Origin: an uncultured Prevotella sp.
GTDB taxonomy: Bacteria; Bacteroidota; Bacteroidia; Bacteroidales; Bacteroidaceae
Assembly (NCBI GenBank): GCA_900550035.1
Contig: URQS01000002.1
Coordinates: 24,110 to 88,109 of the forward strand
Direction: 5' to 3'
Length of the DNA stretch: 64,000 nt
The translations under genes were made by a program, and so were the position numbers. How positions within the stretch are numbered: the first letter of the stretch is position 1; the number at the start of each line of letters is the position of its first letter. The notes below the pieces were generated by a model. The model did not search any database and was not told where the DNA came from. It was given only the letters and a program-made list of their open reading frames with translations. Below are positions 35,837-44,104 of this stretch, piece by piece.

Positions 35837-37060
35837 ATGAAGTTTAGTTATTGGTATTACATCGCTACGCTTTTAGCATTGCTGCTCGCAACGGGCAGCA
35901 ATGCTAAAGTCATCATTACAGCCACTAACACCTCGCAGCATCAGCGCCAGGAGGTTGTGGCATGGAACGCCAAGGACGTTTGGCAGCGGCTTGGAGTAAA
36001 GGAGGGCAGCAGCTTGATAGTGAAGAATCCTTACGGTCAGACCGTAACTCATCAGATTACACACGACGGCCGACTGCTCATTGACGTGACGGTGCGACCG
36101 GAAGGCACGGCTGAATTTACGGTTGAGCAGGGCAACAGCGCCGACTTCAAGCCTTATGTATTCGGCAAGCAGTATGCCTGGCGTGTCGACGACATAACGT
36201 GGGAGAACGACATTGCTGCCTATCGTGTCTACGGTCCGGCTCTGCAACGTTCGGGCGAGAAGGCTTATGGCATCGACGTATGGCTGAAGAGTACCAAGGA
36301 GCTTGACGTTGACCATCGCTATGCCGTGACATGGCAGTCGAACATCGACAAGGCTTTCTTCCGTAGCATTGGCAATCAGGAGGGAGTCGACTTCGTTGAC
36401 CGTGCCACATCCTTCCACCTCGACCACGGACAGGGACTCGACTGCTACAACGTAGGGCCGAGTATGGGATGCGGCACGCCTGCCGTGATGATTGGCGACT
36501 CGCTGGTTATGCCCTATTGCTATAAGGACTATGAGATATTGGACAACGGACCGCTTGAATTCACGCTCAGCCTTACATATCCAACGGTAGATATAGACGG
36601 ACAAAACGTGACCGAACATCGACTGATATCGCTTGCCAAGGGTTGCTACTTCAACCGTATGACGGTATGGTACGACGGTCTGACCCGACCGATGGATGTG
36701 GCTGGAGGCTTCGTTGTGCATACATCTGCCTCTGAAGACCTAACGCTGGGCAAGGACTTCATCGCCTACGATGACCCAACCGATTCGTACGAACGTCATA
36801 ACTTCCAGATATATGTGGCTGCAATTTTCCCCGAAGGCGGAGTGAAGACACGCTTTTTGCCCGACTGGGAGCACCTGAAGCAGGGCATCTATGGCAATGC
36901 TGTGGGCGTAAAGCGTGGCGTGAAAGCAGGCGAGAAGTGGAGCTACTGGTTTGGAGCGTCATGGTGTCAGAGCGGTACACCCGACCACGACTTCTGGATG
37001 ATGCAGATAGACAGATTCAAAGAATATATAGCCAAGCCCCTGACCACAAGCATCAAGTAG
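35837..37060 (+). CDS. DUF4861 family secreted protein, paralogue A
   Basis: 407 residues with a signal peptide (YIATLLALLLATGSNA). It is beta-rich. Conserved blocks shared with the copy at 45223 include WRVDDxxWENDxxxYRxYGP, QRxGEKAxGxDVWLKST, HLDHGxGLDCYNVGPSxGCG, DGQNVTEHRxISL, RMTVWYDGL and GNAVGVKRGVK. The clustering of His, Asp and Cys in HLDHGQGLDCYNVGPSMGCG suggests a functional site. DUF4861 proteins occur with pectin, alginate and glycosaminoglycan genes in Bacteroidota, but I know no firm activity for them. The gene lies 83 bases before GH88 and is probably co-transcribed with it. A role in trimming or modifying unsaturated uronides in the periplasm is an inference. Confidence 0.8.
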   Translation: MKFSYWYYIATLLALLLATGSNAKVIITATNTSQHQRQEVVAWNAKDVWQRLGVKEGSSLIVKNPYGQTVTHQITHDGRLLIDVTVRPEGTAEFTVEQGNSADFKPYVFGKQYAWRVDDITWENDIAAYRVYGPALQRSGEKAYGIDVWLKSTKELDVDHRYAVTWQSNIDKAFFRSIGNQEGVDFVDRATSFHLDHGQGLDCYNVGPSMGCGTPAVMIGDSLVMPYCYKDYEILDNGPLEFTLSLTYPTVDIDGQNVTEHRLISLAKGCYFNRMTVWYDGLTRPMDVAGGFVVHTSASEDLTLGKDFIAYDDPTDSYERHNFQIYVAAIFPEGGVKTRFLPDWEHLKQGIYGNAVGVKRGVKAGEKWSYWFGASWCQSGTPDHDFWMMQIDRFKEYIAKPLTTSIK

Positions 37061-37142
37061 ACAGAAGAGCTTAATGTCAACATTAAGTATACCTTACGAC
37101 TCATTCGTATTATTAATGTAAAACAGATCGAACATAATATAT

Positions 37143-38375
37143 ATGATAAAGACCAAACGATTGATAGCACTCCTGTTTGCCGCCTTTGCCTTTAGTTCAG
37201 CCATAAGCATACAGGCGCAGACTCTCGACATAGACCGACAATTGAAGTATTGCAGCACACAGGTGCACCGTGCTCTCGACGAGCTGCGTCATAAGGACGG
37301 CACATACGACTATACGATGCAACCCCGCAACATACTCAATACCGACAGACATAAGGGATGGAACTGCCGACCGGCTAAAGCCGAGGAGTGGTGCGACGGT
37401 TTCTGGCCAGGCATACTGTGGATGACATACCAGAATACCGGCGACGAGGCTGTGCGCCGTGCAGCCGAGGGATATACAGAGTCGCTACGGGACATAGCCT
37501 ATCAGCCTTGCTACGACCATGACATAGGTTTCCTCATGTTCTGTTCATACGGCAAGGGCTATGAAGTGAACCATTCACGTGAATACAAGGACGTGATTCT
37601 TGCCTCAGCCGACTCGCTCGCCACGCTGTTCAATCCTATCGTAGGCACTATATTGAGCTGGCCACGCGAGGTAAAGCCACGCAACTGGCCCCATAACACC
37701 ATTATGGACAACATGATGAATCTCGATATGATGTTCTGGGCAGCCAAGAACGGTGGCAACCCATTGCTCTACGACCTGGCTGTGACTCACGCCAAGACAA
37801 CCATGCTGAACCACTTCCGCCCCGACGGCAGCTGCTATCACGTGGCTGTATACGACACCATCAACGGCAATCTCATCAAGGGCGTCACGCATCAGGGCTA
37901 TGCCGACAACTCGATGTGGGCACGTGGACAGTCGTGGGCTATATACGGCTACACTATGGTGTACAGATATACACATAATAAGGTATTCCTCGACTTCGCG
38001 CAGAAAGTTACCGATGTTTATCTGAAACGACTCAAGCAGACAAGCGACGACCTCATACCATTATGGGACATGGACGACCCTCGTGGCACAAAGGCTCCTA
38101 AGGATGCCAGTGCAGCGTGCGTTGTTGCCGATGCCTTGCTCGAACTGCAAGAGTATGTCGGCGATGAGAAGGGGGCTGAATACAAGGCTATAGCCCTGCA
38201 AACGCTCGCACAACTCAGCACACCGAAGTATCAGAGTGGCAAGCGCAACGTATCGTTCCTCATGCATAGCACAGGTCATCATCCTGCCGGAAGCGAAATC
38301 GATGCAAGCATAATATATGCCGACTACTATTATCTCGAAGCTCTGATGAGGGCAAAGCGTCTGAATGTGCGCTAA
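37143..38375 (+). CDS. GH88 unsaturated glucuronyl hydrolase
   Basis: 410 residues with a signal peptide (LLFAAFAFSSAISIQAQ). It is an alpha/alpha-barrel with the GH88 motifs: EEWCDGFWPGILWM near 81-94, D127 in YDHDIGFLMFCSYG (equivalent of Asp88 in Bacillus UGL), D189 in TIMDNMMNLDMMFWA (equivalent of Asp149), and HQGYADNSMWARGQSWAIYG. It hydrates the 4,5-unsaturated uronate at the non-reducing end of lyase products and releases it, giving 5-keto-4-deoxyuronate. By its signal peptide it is periplasmic. It links the PL8 and heparinase-type lyases to the Kdu genes further right. Confidence 0.93.
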   Translation: MIKTKRLIALLFAAFAFSSAISIQAQTLDIDRQLKYCSTQVHRALDELRHKDGTYDYTMQPRNILNTDRHKGWNCRPAKAEEWCDGFWPGILWMTYQNTGDEAVRRAAEGYTESLRDIAYQPCYDHDIGFLMFCSYGKGYEVNHSREYKDVILASADSLATLFNPIVGTILSWPREVKPRNWPHNTIMDNMMNLDMMFWAAKNGGNPLLYDLAVTHAKTTMLNHFRPDGSCYHVAVYDTINGNLIKGVTHQGYADNSMWARGQSWAIYGYTMVYRYTHNKVFLDFAQKVTDVYLKRLKQTSDDLIPLWDMDDPRGTKAPKDASAACVVADALLELQEYVGDEKGAEYKAIALQTLAQLSTPKYQSGKRNVSFLMHSTGHHPAGSEIDASIIYADYYYLEALMRAKRLNVR

Positions 38376-38532
38376 TCAGGATAAAAAACAGAAGAAGATT
38401 TGTTTCAAAATAAGCATACAGTTAGATTGTAAAATTTAGTAGATTGTTTAAGTAGTAGATGTTTTTATGGTTTATTAGTTAATTTAAGGTTTAAGGTTAG
38501 TTTTAAGATTATGAAAATGGGTTTGTCGTGAG

Positions 38533-38600
38533 GCACACCCTTTTTTATGCCCATAAAAAGAGGGTGTGCAATAGTCAATTAAACTATTGCACACCCGCCT
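38533..38600. terminator. Bidirectional terminator with alternative hairpins
   Basis: GGGTGTGCAATAGT (38562-38575) pairs with ACTATTGCACACCC (38583-38596) and on the minus strand is followed by TCTTTTT, ending the YitT gene. GCACACCC at 38533-38540 could instead pair with GGGTGTGC at 38562-38569. The two pairings exclude each other. Confidence 0.8.
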
Positions 38601-38623
38601 TTTATCATCCTTACCGTATCTGG

Positions 38624-39559
38624 TTATTCCTTATTCTGCCGCATCTTCTCGCGCAGCTCCTTCAGATTGAGCTTTCTGTGTGCCTTGACATGGTCGAAGC
38701 CCTGACCGTAGACCCCTATTACCGACGACTGTGCCACAAAGGCATTGGGGTCAATCTCGTCGATGAGTTCGAAGATGAAGCTCGACTCGCTCTTCTTGGC
38801 TATGCAGAATAGCACCTTAATGTCTTTCTTGGTGAAGAATCCGCTACCATTGAGCATAGAGCAACCGCGGTCGGCTATCTGATTGATGGCCTCGCCTATC
38901 TCCTGATACTTGTCGGATATGATGAAGAACTGCACGCTTCGGCGTAGAGAGTTGACCAAATGGTCGACAACAAACGAGATGACGAAGAGCAGAACGTAGC
39001 CGTAGAGCACCTTTTCCCAGTCTTGCAGCACCACATACGACGAGGTGATGATGGTAAGGTCGCAGAAGAGGATGATATGGCCGAGCGACACGTCACGATA
39101 CTTATGCACCATAGCAGCAATAACGTCCGAACCACCTGTCGAACCTCCTGCCGACAGACCCAGTCCGACGCTGGTGCCCAAGAACACGGCACCAACCATA
39201 CATGCCATGAATTTCTGGTCGGCAAGCAGATGCAGATCGGGCGGCATAATGCTCTGCAATATAGTAGAGGCAAGCGTGAACACCACAACTCCGTAGATGG
39301 TCTTGGCACAGAAACGCCATCCCAGCACCTTCAGAGCCACGATAAGCAGCACAGCGTTGAGCGCAAAGAAGGTGTCCTGCACGGGTATGCCCGTGCCCCA
39401 ATACACAATCGAAGCCACACCGATGATGCCGCCAGTAGTGATTTCGTTGGGCAGCAGGAACAGATTAAGACCTACTACGCCTAACAACATTGCAATGGTG
39501 ATGATGCCATAGTCGCGCAACTGGCGCAACAACTTGCCTTTGTTTCTTCTTGAATGCAT
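38624..39559 (-). CDS. YitT family membrane protein with DUF2179 domain
   Basis: 311 residues, typical of the family. Five or six hydrophobic helices occupy residues 15-190 (DYGIITIAMLLGVVGLNLFL, LSAGGSTGGSDVIAAMVHKY). The glycine-rich GGSTGGSD is a YitT hallmark. The C-terminal cytoplasmic DUF2179 domain (about 215-300) has SMLNGSGFFTKKDIKVLFCI and DPNAFVAQSSVIGVYGQGFD. It is an inner-membrane protein of unknown transport role. It is not obviously related to the uronate genes that flank it. Confidence 0.9.
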   Translation of the reverse strand: MHSRRNKGKLLRQLRDYGIITIAMLLGVVGLNLFLLPNEITTGGIIGVASIVYWGTGIPVQDTFFALNAVLLIVALKVLGWRFCAKTIYGVVVFTLASTILQSIMPPDLHLLADQKFMACMVGAVFLGTSVGLGLSAGGSTGGSDVIAAMVHKYRDVSLGHIILFCDLTIITSSYVVLQDWEKVLYGYVLLFVISFVVDHLVNSLRRSVQFFIISDKYQEIGEAINQIADRGCSMLNGSGFFTKKDIKVLFCIAKKSESSFIFELIDEIDPNAFVAQSSVIGVYGQGFDHVKAHRKLNLKELREKMRQNKE

Positions 39560-39608
39560 AAATTGTCGATTTGTTTAGATCATTTTTCCAACTAAAAATG
39601 TTGGTATG

Positions 39609-39639
39609 CAAAGTTAATAAGAATTACTAAAAACGACAA
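39609..39639 (-). promoter_or_regulatory. Promoter of the YitT gene
   Basis: Read on the minus strand: a TTG at 39639-39637, a 20-base spacer and TAACTTTG at 39616-39609, about 50 bases before the start codon. Confidence 0.6.
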
Positions 39640-39896
39640 GAATTTTTGTGTCCTAAAAATCACACAACAAAAAAAAACAACATCTCAACACCATAACTTT
39701 GGAGCACTGCCCCAAACAATATTTGCATTTTCTATCACTCAAAACTGCGACCTGAACGCACAAGGAAATCTTTGGCTCGAAATTCGCGAGTTTTGAGCTC
39801 TTAGCATCAAAGCATTGGATTTCAATCACTTGCAGCATTACCGCCCAAAATAAGCAATGGCAAACCTCACAAAAACAGTCCTTCTCATTTAAAATG

Positions 39897-39982
39897 GACT
39901 ACTTTTGCAATGCAAAAAGACTACAGTTGCAATGCAAAACGACTACAGTTGCACTGCAAAAGGACTACATTTGAAGGCAAAG
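39897..39982. repeat. 22-bp tandem repeat, about four copies
   Basis: Units start at 39897, 39919, 39941 and 39963 with consensus GACTACAGTTGCAATGCAAAA; the last is degenerate. Three units contain TTGCAnTGCAA, a small inverted repeat. The array lies in the 616-base gene-free stretch 39560-40175, which otherwise holds only the YitT promoter and the kduD terminator. Confidence 0.88.
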
Positions 39983-40121
39983 AAGGATAAAATGAAAAAT
40001 TGAAGGGCAACTGACAAGCAAAAAAGCAATAAAAACGCTCATGTAATTCTCTAAAATCGATTTTTGATTTGTAACACTTTTTTACCGCATGTACTATATT
40101 TGCATATGAAAAATACCAAAT

Positions 40122-40158
40122 AAAAAAAGCCCAGAGCGTAATGCCCTGGGCTTTTTTT
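40122..40158 (-). terminator. Rho-independent terminator of the uronate operon
   Basis: AAAAAAAGCCCAG pairs with CTGGGCTTTTTTT around GCGTAATGCC. It lies 17 bases past the kduD stop. Confidence 0.92.
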
Positions 40159-40175
40159 AGTATATAAACTTACGA

Positions 40176-40970
40176 TTATGGCTGCTTGCCGATGTAAGCC
40201 AAGATACCACCGTCTACGTAGAGAACGTGACCGTTTACGAAGTTTGAGGCATCGCTGGCGAGGAACACAACGGGACCCATCAAGTCCTCGGGAGTACCCC
40301 AACGTGCAGCAGGAGTCTTAGCTACGATGAAGCTGTCGAACGGATGACGTGAGCCGTCAGCCTGACGCTCGCGCAGAGGAGCGGTCTGAGGAGTAGCGAT
40401 GTAGCCCGGACCGATACCGTTGCACTGTATGTTGTATTCGCCGAACTCTGAACAAATGTTGCGTGTGAGCATCTTCAAGCCGCCCTTTGCAGCTGCGTAT
40501 GCCGAAACAGTCTCACGACCAAGCTCTGACATCATTGAGCAGATGTTGATAATCTTGCCGTGACCCTTCTCCTTCATGCCAGGAATGACAGCCTTAGACA
40601 CGATGAAAGGAGCGTTGAGGTCGATATCGATAACCTGACGGAAGTCCTCTACAGACATCTCAGTCATAGGAATACGCTTGATGATACCAGCATTGTTAAC
40701 GAGGATGTCGATAAAACCGAGTTCCTTGTTGATGTCGGCTACCATTGCCTTTACCTGCTCTTCGTCGGTAACGTCGCAGATATAACCATGAGCCTCGATG
40801 CCCTTAGCCTTATAGTCGGCAAGAGCCTGGTCCATGTGGTGCTGTGAACGGCAGTTGAACGCAATCTTTGCGCCTGCATTGTACAGAGCTTCAGCCATAG
40901 CAAAACCGATGCCGTAGGCTGCTCCAGTAACGAGGGCTACCTTGCCCTCAAGTGAAAACATTTTGTCCAT
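40176..40970 (-). CDS. kduD: KduD-type SDR: 2-deoxy-D-gluconate 3-dehydrogenase / gluconate 5-dehydrogenase
   Basis: 264 residues, no signal peptide, cytoplasmic. The NAD(P)-binding motif is TGAAYGIG near residue 15. NNAG is near 93, and the catalytic Tyr-Lys pair is in SAYAAAKGG near 155. The family tail NFVNGHVLYVDGG is present. It reduces 3-deoxy-D-glycero-2,5-hexodiulosonate to 2-keto-3-deoxygluconate. It is the last gene of the minus-strand uronate operon, 17 bases after kduI. The sequence alone does not separate KduD from gluconate 5-dehydrogenase, but the neighbours do. Confidence 0.9.
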   Translation of the reverse strand: MDKMFSLEGKVALVTGAAYGIGFAMAEALYNAGAKIAFNCRSQHHMDQALADYKAKGIEAHGYICDVTDEEQVKAMVADINKELGFIDILVNNAGIIKRIPMTEMSVEDFRQVIDIDLNAPFIVSKAVIPGMKEKGHGKIINICSMMSELGRETVSAYAAAKGGLKMLTRNICSEFGEYNIQCNGIGPGYIATPQTAPLRERQADGSRHPFDSFIVAKTPAARWGTPEDLMGPVVFLASDASNFVNGHVLYVDGGILAYIGKQP

Positions 40971-40987
40971 TGTTGTTACTTTTAGTT

Positions 40988-41905
40988 TTATTTCAAGTCA
41001 GTTGTCTGGATTTTCTGCATATCGCCATAGTCGAGATTCTCGCCTGCCATACCCCAGATGAATGTATAGTTGCTGGTACCGGCAGCGCAGTGAACCGACC
41101 ATTGCGGAGAGATGACAGCCTGCTCGTTGTTCAGCCACATCGGACGGGTCTCCTGCGGCTCACCCATAATGTGACAAATGCGCTGCCCCTCGGGTACGTT
41201 GAAGTAGAGATAGGTCTCCATACGGCGCATGTGTGTGTGAGCCGGCATTGTGTTCCATACCGAACCGGTCTTCAGCTCGGTAACACCCATCTGCAACTGG
41301 CATGTGCGTACGCCTGCTACACCGTTGATGATGAGCTGATGTATAACACGGTCGTTGCTCTCGGCAAGCGAACCAGCCTTGATGTTCTTGGCTTCCTTCA
41401 GTGTGACGAGCTTTGTGGGGAATGAAGTGTGAGCTGTAGCACTGTTCATATAGAACTTGGCAGGATTCTTGGGGTCCTTGCTTGAGAGTGTGATGTTGTT
41501 AGGGTTTTTCTCTGTAGAGCGTCCTATGTAGATGCCCTCCTGGAAGTTGAGGTCGTACTTCTTGCCGTCAACTGTAACAACACCAGGTCCGCCGATGTTG
41601 ATGATACCCATCTCACGGTTCTCGAGGAATGTCTTGGCGAGCAGCGGCTCGATTGGTTCGATCTTGATAGGAGCGTCAACTGGCTCGGCACCTCCTATGA
41701 GGAAGCGGTCGTACATAGTGTATGTCCAGTTAACTTCGTTTGGAGCGAATACCTTCTCTACCAAGAACTCCTTGCGCAAACGGTCGGTAGTGTAGTGCTT
41801 GGCATCCTCCGGATGATTCGCCCAACGTACCTGATAGTTTACATTCTGTGCCATTGCCGACATTGACATGAGGGCAACGGCTGCTGTGATGAATAATTTC
41901 TTCAT
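40988..41905 (-). CDS. kduI: KduI: 5-dehydro-4-deoxy-D-glucuronate isomerase, with signal peptide
   Basis: 305 residues, about 25 more than the usual KduI. The extra part is an N-terminal export signal (MKKLFITAAVALMSMSAMAQ) joined to a normal start, NVNYQVRWANHPEDAKHYTT. The bicupin core has MYDRFLIGGAEPVDAPI, EMGIINIGGPGVVTVDGKKY and the zinc site MPAHTHMRRMETYLYF (His, His, Glu), with a later His in SPQWSVHCAAGTSNYTFIWG. It isomerises 5-keto-4-deoxyuronate to 3-deoxy-D-glycero-2,5-hexodiulosonate. The leader predicts a periplasmic enzyme, whereas known KduI proteins are cytoplasmic. The start is well supported: a gap of 23 bases after the permease gene and no internal Met close to the mature start. 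Confidence 0.92.
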   Translation of the reverse strand: MKKLFITAAVALMSMSAMAQNVNYQVRWANHPEDAKHYTTDRLRKEFLVEKVFAPNEVNWTYTMYDRFLIGGAEPVDAPIKIEPIEPLLAKTFLENREMGIINIGGPGVVTVDGKKYDLNFQEGIYIGRSTEKNPNNITLSSKDPKNPAKFYMNSATAHTSFPTKLVTLKEAKNIKAGSLAESNDRVIHQLIINGVAGVRTCQLQMGVTELKTGSVWNTMPAHTHMRRMETYLYFNVPEGQRICHIMGEPQETRPMWLNNEQAVISPQWSVHCAAGTSNYTFIWGMAGENLDYGDMQKIQTTDLK

Positions 41906-41928
41906 TTATCTATTGTTTGTTTTTAGAT

Positions 41929-43290
41929 TTACTTGCGTGTAACGTCCTTAACGATGCGTGTGCGGTTGTACCACATCATACCCAATGTGATGGCTACAAG
42001 GATAGCCGGGCCAACATACTTGACATGGCATGAGAGCTTGTAGATGATCCATCCGAATGACGAAGCGGCAAAGTCGAGTGCACCACCCGAGAATCCTTCA
42101 GGAATGTGAGCGGTAGCGTCGCCAGTGGCAGCATATACCTGATTGGCTGCCATGGTGAAGTCGGGAGCCATATCCGTTACGAAGTACAGACCGATGATGA
42201 GCGTTACAAGACCGATGATGAGGGTCTTCACCACATTGCCCTTAGTGAAAGGCAATACCATCGGGAACAGATAGAACATTCCGGCGAGCGATGCCAACGG
42301 AAGGAACTGATTGCCCGGGAGGAACACAGCCAATGCAAGGATAACGGGGATGAGGATGACCGAAGCCACGAGTGTGGTAGGATGACCGATAACGAGAGCG
42401 GGGCTCATACCGATGTAGACCTTCTTGCCGTTGAACTTCGACTTAACCAGCTCCTGTGTCTTCTCCGAAATAGGCTTCAATCCCTCGATGAAGAGTGATG
42501 TGATGCGTGGGATAAGCTCCATAACGGCACCCATTGTAACGCCGAGGAAGAGCACCTTCTTGATGTCAAGCTGTGCTGCCCAACCGATGAGCATACCTAC
42601 GATGACACCCAATACGAGCGGTTCGCCGAGCACACCAAACTTCTTCTTCATGCCCTCAGCGTCGATGTCGAGCTTAGAGAAGCCTGGAATGCTGTCGAGA
42701 GCCTTGTTGAATATGATGGCGAAAGGCATGAAGCTCTGGCAGAAAGGCTGCGGAATAGAGATGCCTTCGAGGTCGTAATGCTTCTGGAACTTCTCGGCTG
42801 TAAGGTCGGCACATACAAGTGTGTTGATGTAGCAGATGATGGCTGCAAAGTAGCCCCACAACAGGCTCTCGCCCATCACGAAATATACAACCGCACCGAT
42901 GAATGCAAAGTGCCAGTAGTTCCAAAGGTCGATATTGACAGTACGTGTGGTCTTGGTGATGAGCATGAGGAAATTGACGCCAAGACAGATGGGGATGATG
43001 AGTGCGCCAACAGCGGTGTTGTAAGCCACAGCGGCTGCAGCAGGCCAACCCATGTCGAACACGTTGAGCTGCAAATGATATATCTCGGAGATGCCCTTGA
43101 GCGGATCGTTGAAGTTGGAGGTAAGCAATGATGTAACAACTCCCAAACCTACGAAGCCCACACCAACATAAAGTCCCGACTTGAATGCCTTGCCGAACTT
43201 CATGCCGATGCCAAGACCGATGACGGTGAAGAGTATAGGCATCATCACCGATGCACCAAGACTAATTATGTAACTGAAAACTTGATCCAT
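41929..43290 (-). CDS. PTS galactitol-type EIIC-like permease, without partner subunits
   Basis: 453 residues with about ten or more membrane helices. It begins MDQVFSYIISLGASVMMPIL FTVIGLGIGMKFGKAF-type sequence, typical of the GatC/EIIC-GAT family. Further family blocks are NVFDMGWPAAAAVAYNTAVG, PFCQSFMPFAIIFNKALDSI PG and KVYIGMSPALVIGHPTTLVA. No EIIA, EIIB, EI or HPr gene is nearby, and Bacteroidota generally lack a sugar PTS, so phosphorylating transport is unlikely. It sits between the KDPG aldolase gene and kduI. The best inference is facilitated or ion-coupled uptake of a deoxy-keto-uronate. Confidence 0.88.
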   Translation of the reverse strand: MDQVFSYIISLGASVMMPILFTVIGLGIGMKFGKAFKSGLYVGVGFVGLGVVTSLLTSNFNDPLKGISEIYHLQLNVFDMGWPAAAAVAYNTAVGALIIPICLGVNFLMLITKTTRTVNIDLWNYWHFAFIGAVVYFVMGESLLWGYFAAIICYINTLVCADLTAEKFQKHYDLEGISIPQPFCQSFMPFAIIFNKALDSIPGFSKLDIDAEGMKKKFGVLGEPLVLGVIVGMLIGWAAQLDIKKVLFLGVTMGAVMELIPRITSLFIEGLKPISEKTQELVKSKFNGKKVYIGMSPALVIGHPTTLVASVILIPVILALAVFLPGNQFLPLASLAGMFYLFPMVLPFTKGNVVKTLIIGLVTLIIGLYFVTDMAPDFTMAANQVYAATGDATAHIPEGFSGGALDFAASSFGWIIYKLSCHVKYVGPAILVAITLGMMWYNRTRIVKDVTRK

Positions 43291-43329
43291 TTATTTTTAA
43301 TATAAGGAAAGATTATAGTTGCTATATAT

Positions 43330-44004
43330 TTACTTAGACTCGCGTGCATTGGCTACATACTGCAACGACTCGCGGCACTTGTCGCTAACGGCCTTCCAGT
43401 CGCCTGCAGCGATAGTGGCCTTCGGGAACAGCTTAGAGCCCATGCCTACGCAGTTGGCGCCAGCCTTGATCCATGAAGCAATGTTGTCAGCGTCGGGCGA
43501 AACACCACCGGTAACCATGATGAGCGACCAAGGCATCGGAGCCTTCAAGCCCTTAACGAAGTTAGGACCGAGAACGTCGCCAGGGAATACCTTGCAAAGG
43601 TCGCAACCCATCTCCTGAGCCATACCTACCTCTGTCACCGAACCGCAACCCGGTGTGTAGGGGATGAGGCGGCGGTTGCACACCTTGGCAACATCGGGGT
43701 TGAACAACGGGCCTACTACGAAGCAAGCACCAAGCTGGATGTAGAGCGATGCTGTAGGAGCGTCAACAATTGAACCTACACCCATAGCCATCTCAGGACA
43801 TTCCTTTGCTGCAAACTTAACCACCTCGGCAAACACTTCGTGTGCGAAGTCGCCACGGTTGGTGAACTCGAATGCGCGCACGCCACCCTCGTAGCATGCC
43901 TTTACTATATTCTTTGCTATCTCTACATCGTTGCTGTAGAATACAGGTACCATACCGGTTCCGGTAATCTTAGCAAGTACCTGCTGTTTGTTGAATTTTG
44001 CCAT
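43330..44004 (-). CDS. eda: KDPG aldolase (bifunctional KHG/KDPG aldolase)
   Basis: 224 residues from the ATG complementary to 44002-44004 (MAKFNKQQVLAKITGTGMVP). The frame is open to 44142, but the extra part crosses the REP-like palindrome and is not protein-like. The (beta/alpha)8 barrel has the Eda motifs GGVRAFEFTNRG (Glu general base), MGVGSIVDAPTA, FVVGPLFNP and YTPGCGSVTE. The Schiff-base Lys is in CDLCKVFPGDVLGPNFVKGL. It splits 2-keto-3-deoxy-6-phosphogluconate into pyruvate and glyceraldehyde-3-phosphate in the cytoplasm. It lies 100 bases downstream of kdgK and 39 bases upstream of the permease gene. Confidence 0.93.
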   Translation of the reverse strand: MAKFNKQQVLAKITGTGMVPVFYSNDVEIAKNIVKACYEGGVRAFEFTNRGDFAHEVFAEVVKFAAKECPEMAMGVGSIVDAPTASLYIQLGACFVVGPLFNPDVAKVCNRRLIPYTPGCGSVTEVGMAQEMGCDLCKVFPGDVLGPNFVKGLKAPMPWSLIMVTGGVSPDADNIASWIKAGANCVGMGSKLFPKATIAAGDWKAVSDKCRESLQYVANARESK

Positions 44005-44022
44005 AATTAAAGTATAATTGGA

Positions 44023-44073
44023 AGCCCTACCCCCAGCCCCTCCCCCGTAGGGAGGGGAGTGGTATGTTGGGCT
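44023..44073. repeat. REP-like palindrome inside the uronate operon
   Basis: CCCCTCCC (44037-44044) pairs with GGGAGGGG (44050-44057), extended outward by AGCCC/GGGCT. It lies between kdgK and eda. Such GC-rich hairpins often protect upstream mRNA or reduce downstream expression. Confidence 0.7.
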
Positions 44074-44104
44074 ACTTAAAGATTTTAAAATTAATTTTAA
44101 AGTT

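Noticed and set aside
39897..39982. CRISPR array
   Set aside because: The units are contiguous with no unique spacers, and no cas genes are nearby.
41929..43290. A working phosphotransferase system
   Set aside because: Only the membrane subunit is present; no phosphate-carrying subunits in the window.
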